Below, piece after piece: positions 4,836 to 5,152 of a stretch of 5,152 nucleotides of DNA. A model generated the notes under the pieces. That model ran no database searches, was not told the DNA's origin, and worked only from the letters and a program-made list of their open reading frames with translations. Source of the DNA: Candidatus Altimarinota bacterium (GTDB lineage: Bacteria; Patescibacteriota; Gracilibacteria; UBA4473). The stretch spans positions 1-5,152 of the forward strand of contig JALVIB010000019.1 of assembly GCA_027028725.1 (NCBI GenBank), written 5' to 3'. Numbering within the stretch: position 1 is the first letter of the stretch; every line of letters begins with the position of its first letter. The translations under genes and the position numbers were made by a program.

Positions 4836-4903
4836 TTGTCATTCCGAACTTGTTTCGGAATCTCAATCAAAAGAGAGATCCTGAAATAAATTCAGGATGA
4901 CAA
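4836..4903. repeat. Cloverleaf-like palindromic repeat element
   Basis: The outer arms TTGTCAT (4836-4842) and ATGACAA (4897-4903) are perfect inverted copies. Inside are ATTCCGAA/TTCGGAAT (4841-4848 and 4854-4861, loop CTTGT) and ATCCTGAA/TTCAGGAT (4878-4885 and 4891-4898, loop ATAAA). Between them ATCTC (4860-4864) and GAGAT (4875-4879) can form a weaker third hairpin. The arms overlap by one or two bases, so not all can be complete at once. Minus-strand translation gives ILNLFQDLS and the left half gives a peptide like HSELVSES, both chance peptides that recur in many bacterial genomes from this repeat type. It is non-coding. Confidence 0.75.
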
Positions 4904-4926
4904 AAAAAGAACAGGAAGTTTTTGAA

Positions 4927-4990
4927 AACCCCGCAAACTTGCGGGTTCTCGTCCCTCCATACACAAAAATGGCGAGAACGACGGTAATAC
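4927..4990. repeat. 64-bp direct repeat, copy 1 ('GGTRTR' type)
   Basis: It is identical over 64 bases to 5089-5152. It contains two adjacent hairpins. CCCGCAA/TTGCGGG (4930-4936 and 4939-4945) is the first. The second is an 11-bp helix made of GTTCTCG (4945-4951) plus CCAT (4957-4960), facing ATGG and CGAGAAC (4969-4979), with a five-base bulge TCCCT on one side. The minus strand reads YGGTRTRKFAG, a chance peptide I associate with repeats mis-annotated as proteins. The stretch GGGTTCTCGTCCCTCCA resembles a tRNA T-arm and 3' end, but no full tRNA folds around it. Confidence 0.8.
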
Positions 4991-5088
4991 TTCTGTTTTT
5001 TTTCTTAAAGTTTGACGTTCGCTTCTCACTCGCAAAGAAAATGCCCTCGCGTTGCTCGGTCGCTTTCTTTTCTCGTTTCGGCGCGTCG
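4991..5088. other. 98-bp spacer between the direct repeats
   Basis: No gene is supported here. AAAGAAA (5034-5040) and TTTCTTT (5064-5070) are inverted copies around a 23-base C/G-rich segment, giving a weak stem-loop. The right half is richer in G+C than most of the window. If the 64-bp repeats belong to a longer tandem unit, this spacer would be the rest of a 162-bp period. Confidence 0.35.
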
Positions 5089-5152
5089 AACCCCGCAAAC
5101 TTGCGGGTTCTCGTCCCTCCATACACAAAAATGGCGAGAACGACGGTAATAC
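5089..5152. repeat. 64-bp direct repeat, copy 2, at the window edge
   Basis: It is a perfect copy of 4927-4990 at an offset of 162 bp, with the same two hairpins at 5092-5107 and 5107-5141. Identity begins at AACCCC, and the base before it differs (A in copy 1, G in copy 2). The window stops while the copies still match, so the repeat may continue beyond it. Confidence 0.8.

Noticed and set aside
4930..4990. tRNA gene
   Set aside because: A T-arm-like GGGTTCTCGTCCC followed by TCCA is present, but the T stem has a mismatch and no matching acceptor strand, D-arm or anticodon arm is found upstream.
4863..5128. Two overlapping minus-strand open frames of 87 and 78 residues
   Set aside because: They consist of translated repeats (YGGTRTRKFAG twice, ILNLFQDLS) and the spacer, with both frames open over the same palindromic DNA. 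Nothing suggests a real protein.
4927..5152. CRISPR array
   Set aside because: There are only two repeats of 64 bp with a 98-bp spacer, no cas genes, and repeat length and internal double hairpins unlike CRISPR repeats.

Overview
The window looks like chromosomal DNA of an AT-rich bacterium, probably a Patescibacteria/CPR-type (Parcubacteria- or Moranbacteria-like) organism. That placement is an inference. It rests on short A/T-rich leaders without good Shine-Dalgarno sites, ordinary stop codons including one TGA, two very small membrane proteins, housekeeping genes with repeat-filled gaps, and short 'KSPL', 'GGTRTR' and 'ILNLFQDL' type repeats. No rRNA, tRNA, CRISPR array, transposase or phage gene is visible.

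Layout. Bases 1-257 hold the 3' end of an unrecognised plus-strand gene. It converges on a small two-helix membrane protein gene (585-340, minus), which has its own promoter. A minus-strand housekeeping block follows: an RsmF-like rRNA m5C methyltransferase (3463-2003), a 32-residue single-helix membrane protein (1952-1854), a terminator-like hairpin, and mnmA, the tRNA 2-thiouridylase (1740-649). A 149-bp divergent spacer with a good promoter leads to trxB, thioredoxin reductase (3613-4545, plus). The last 600 bp carry no gene. They are a chain of structured repeats: a heptamer array, three or four hairpin elements, a cloverleaf-like palindromic element, and two perfect 64-bp direct repeats, the second ending exactly at the window edge.

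Function. RsmF and MnmA both modify RNA (rRNA cytosine methylation and tRNA wobble-uridine thiolation), so the minus-strand block has a translation-maintenance theme. TrxB supplies reducing power to thioredoxin; no thioredoxin gene is in view. The two small membrane proteins have no assignable role.

Most notable signals. First, the octamer TTCGCGGG/CCCGCGAA occurs 12 times exactly, inside and between genes and in several reading frames, and its CGCG core occurs about 45 times, whereas GCGC (same composition) occurs about 12 times. This resembles HIP1 of cyanobacteria or the uptake sequences of competent bacteria. Second, a hairpin repeat of the same style as the intergenic ones lies in frame within mnmA and adds roughly ten residues to the protein. 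Third, TrxB has an altered NADPH-recognition motif. Counts were made by eye and are approximate except where positions are listed.
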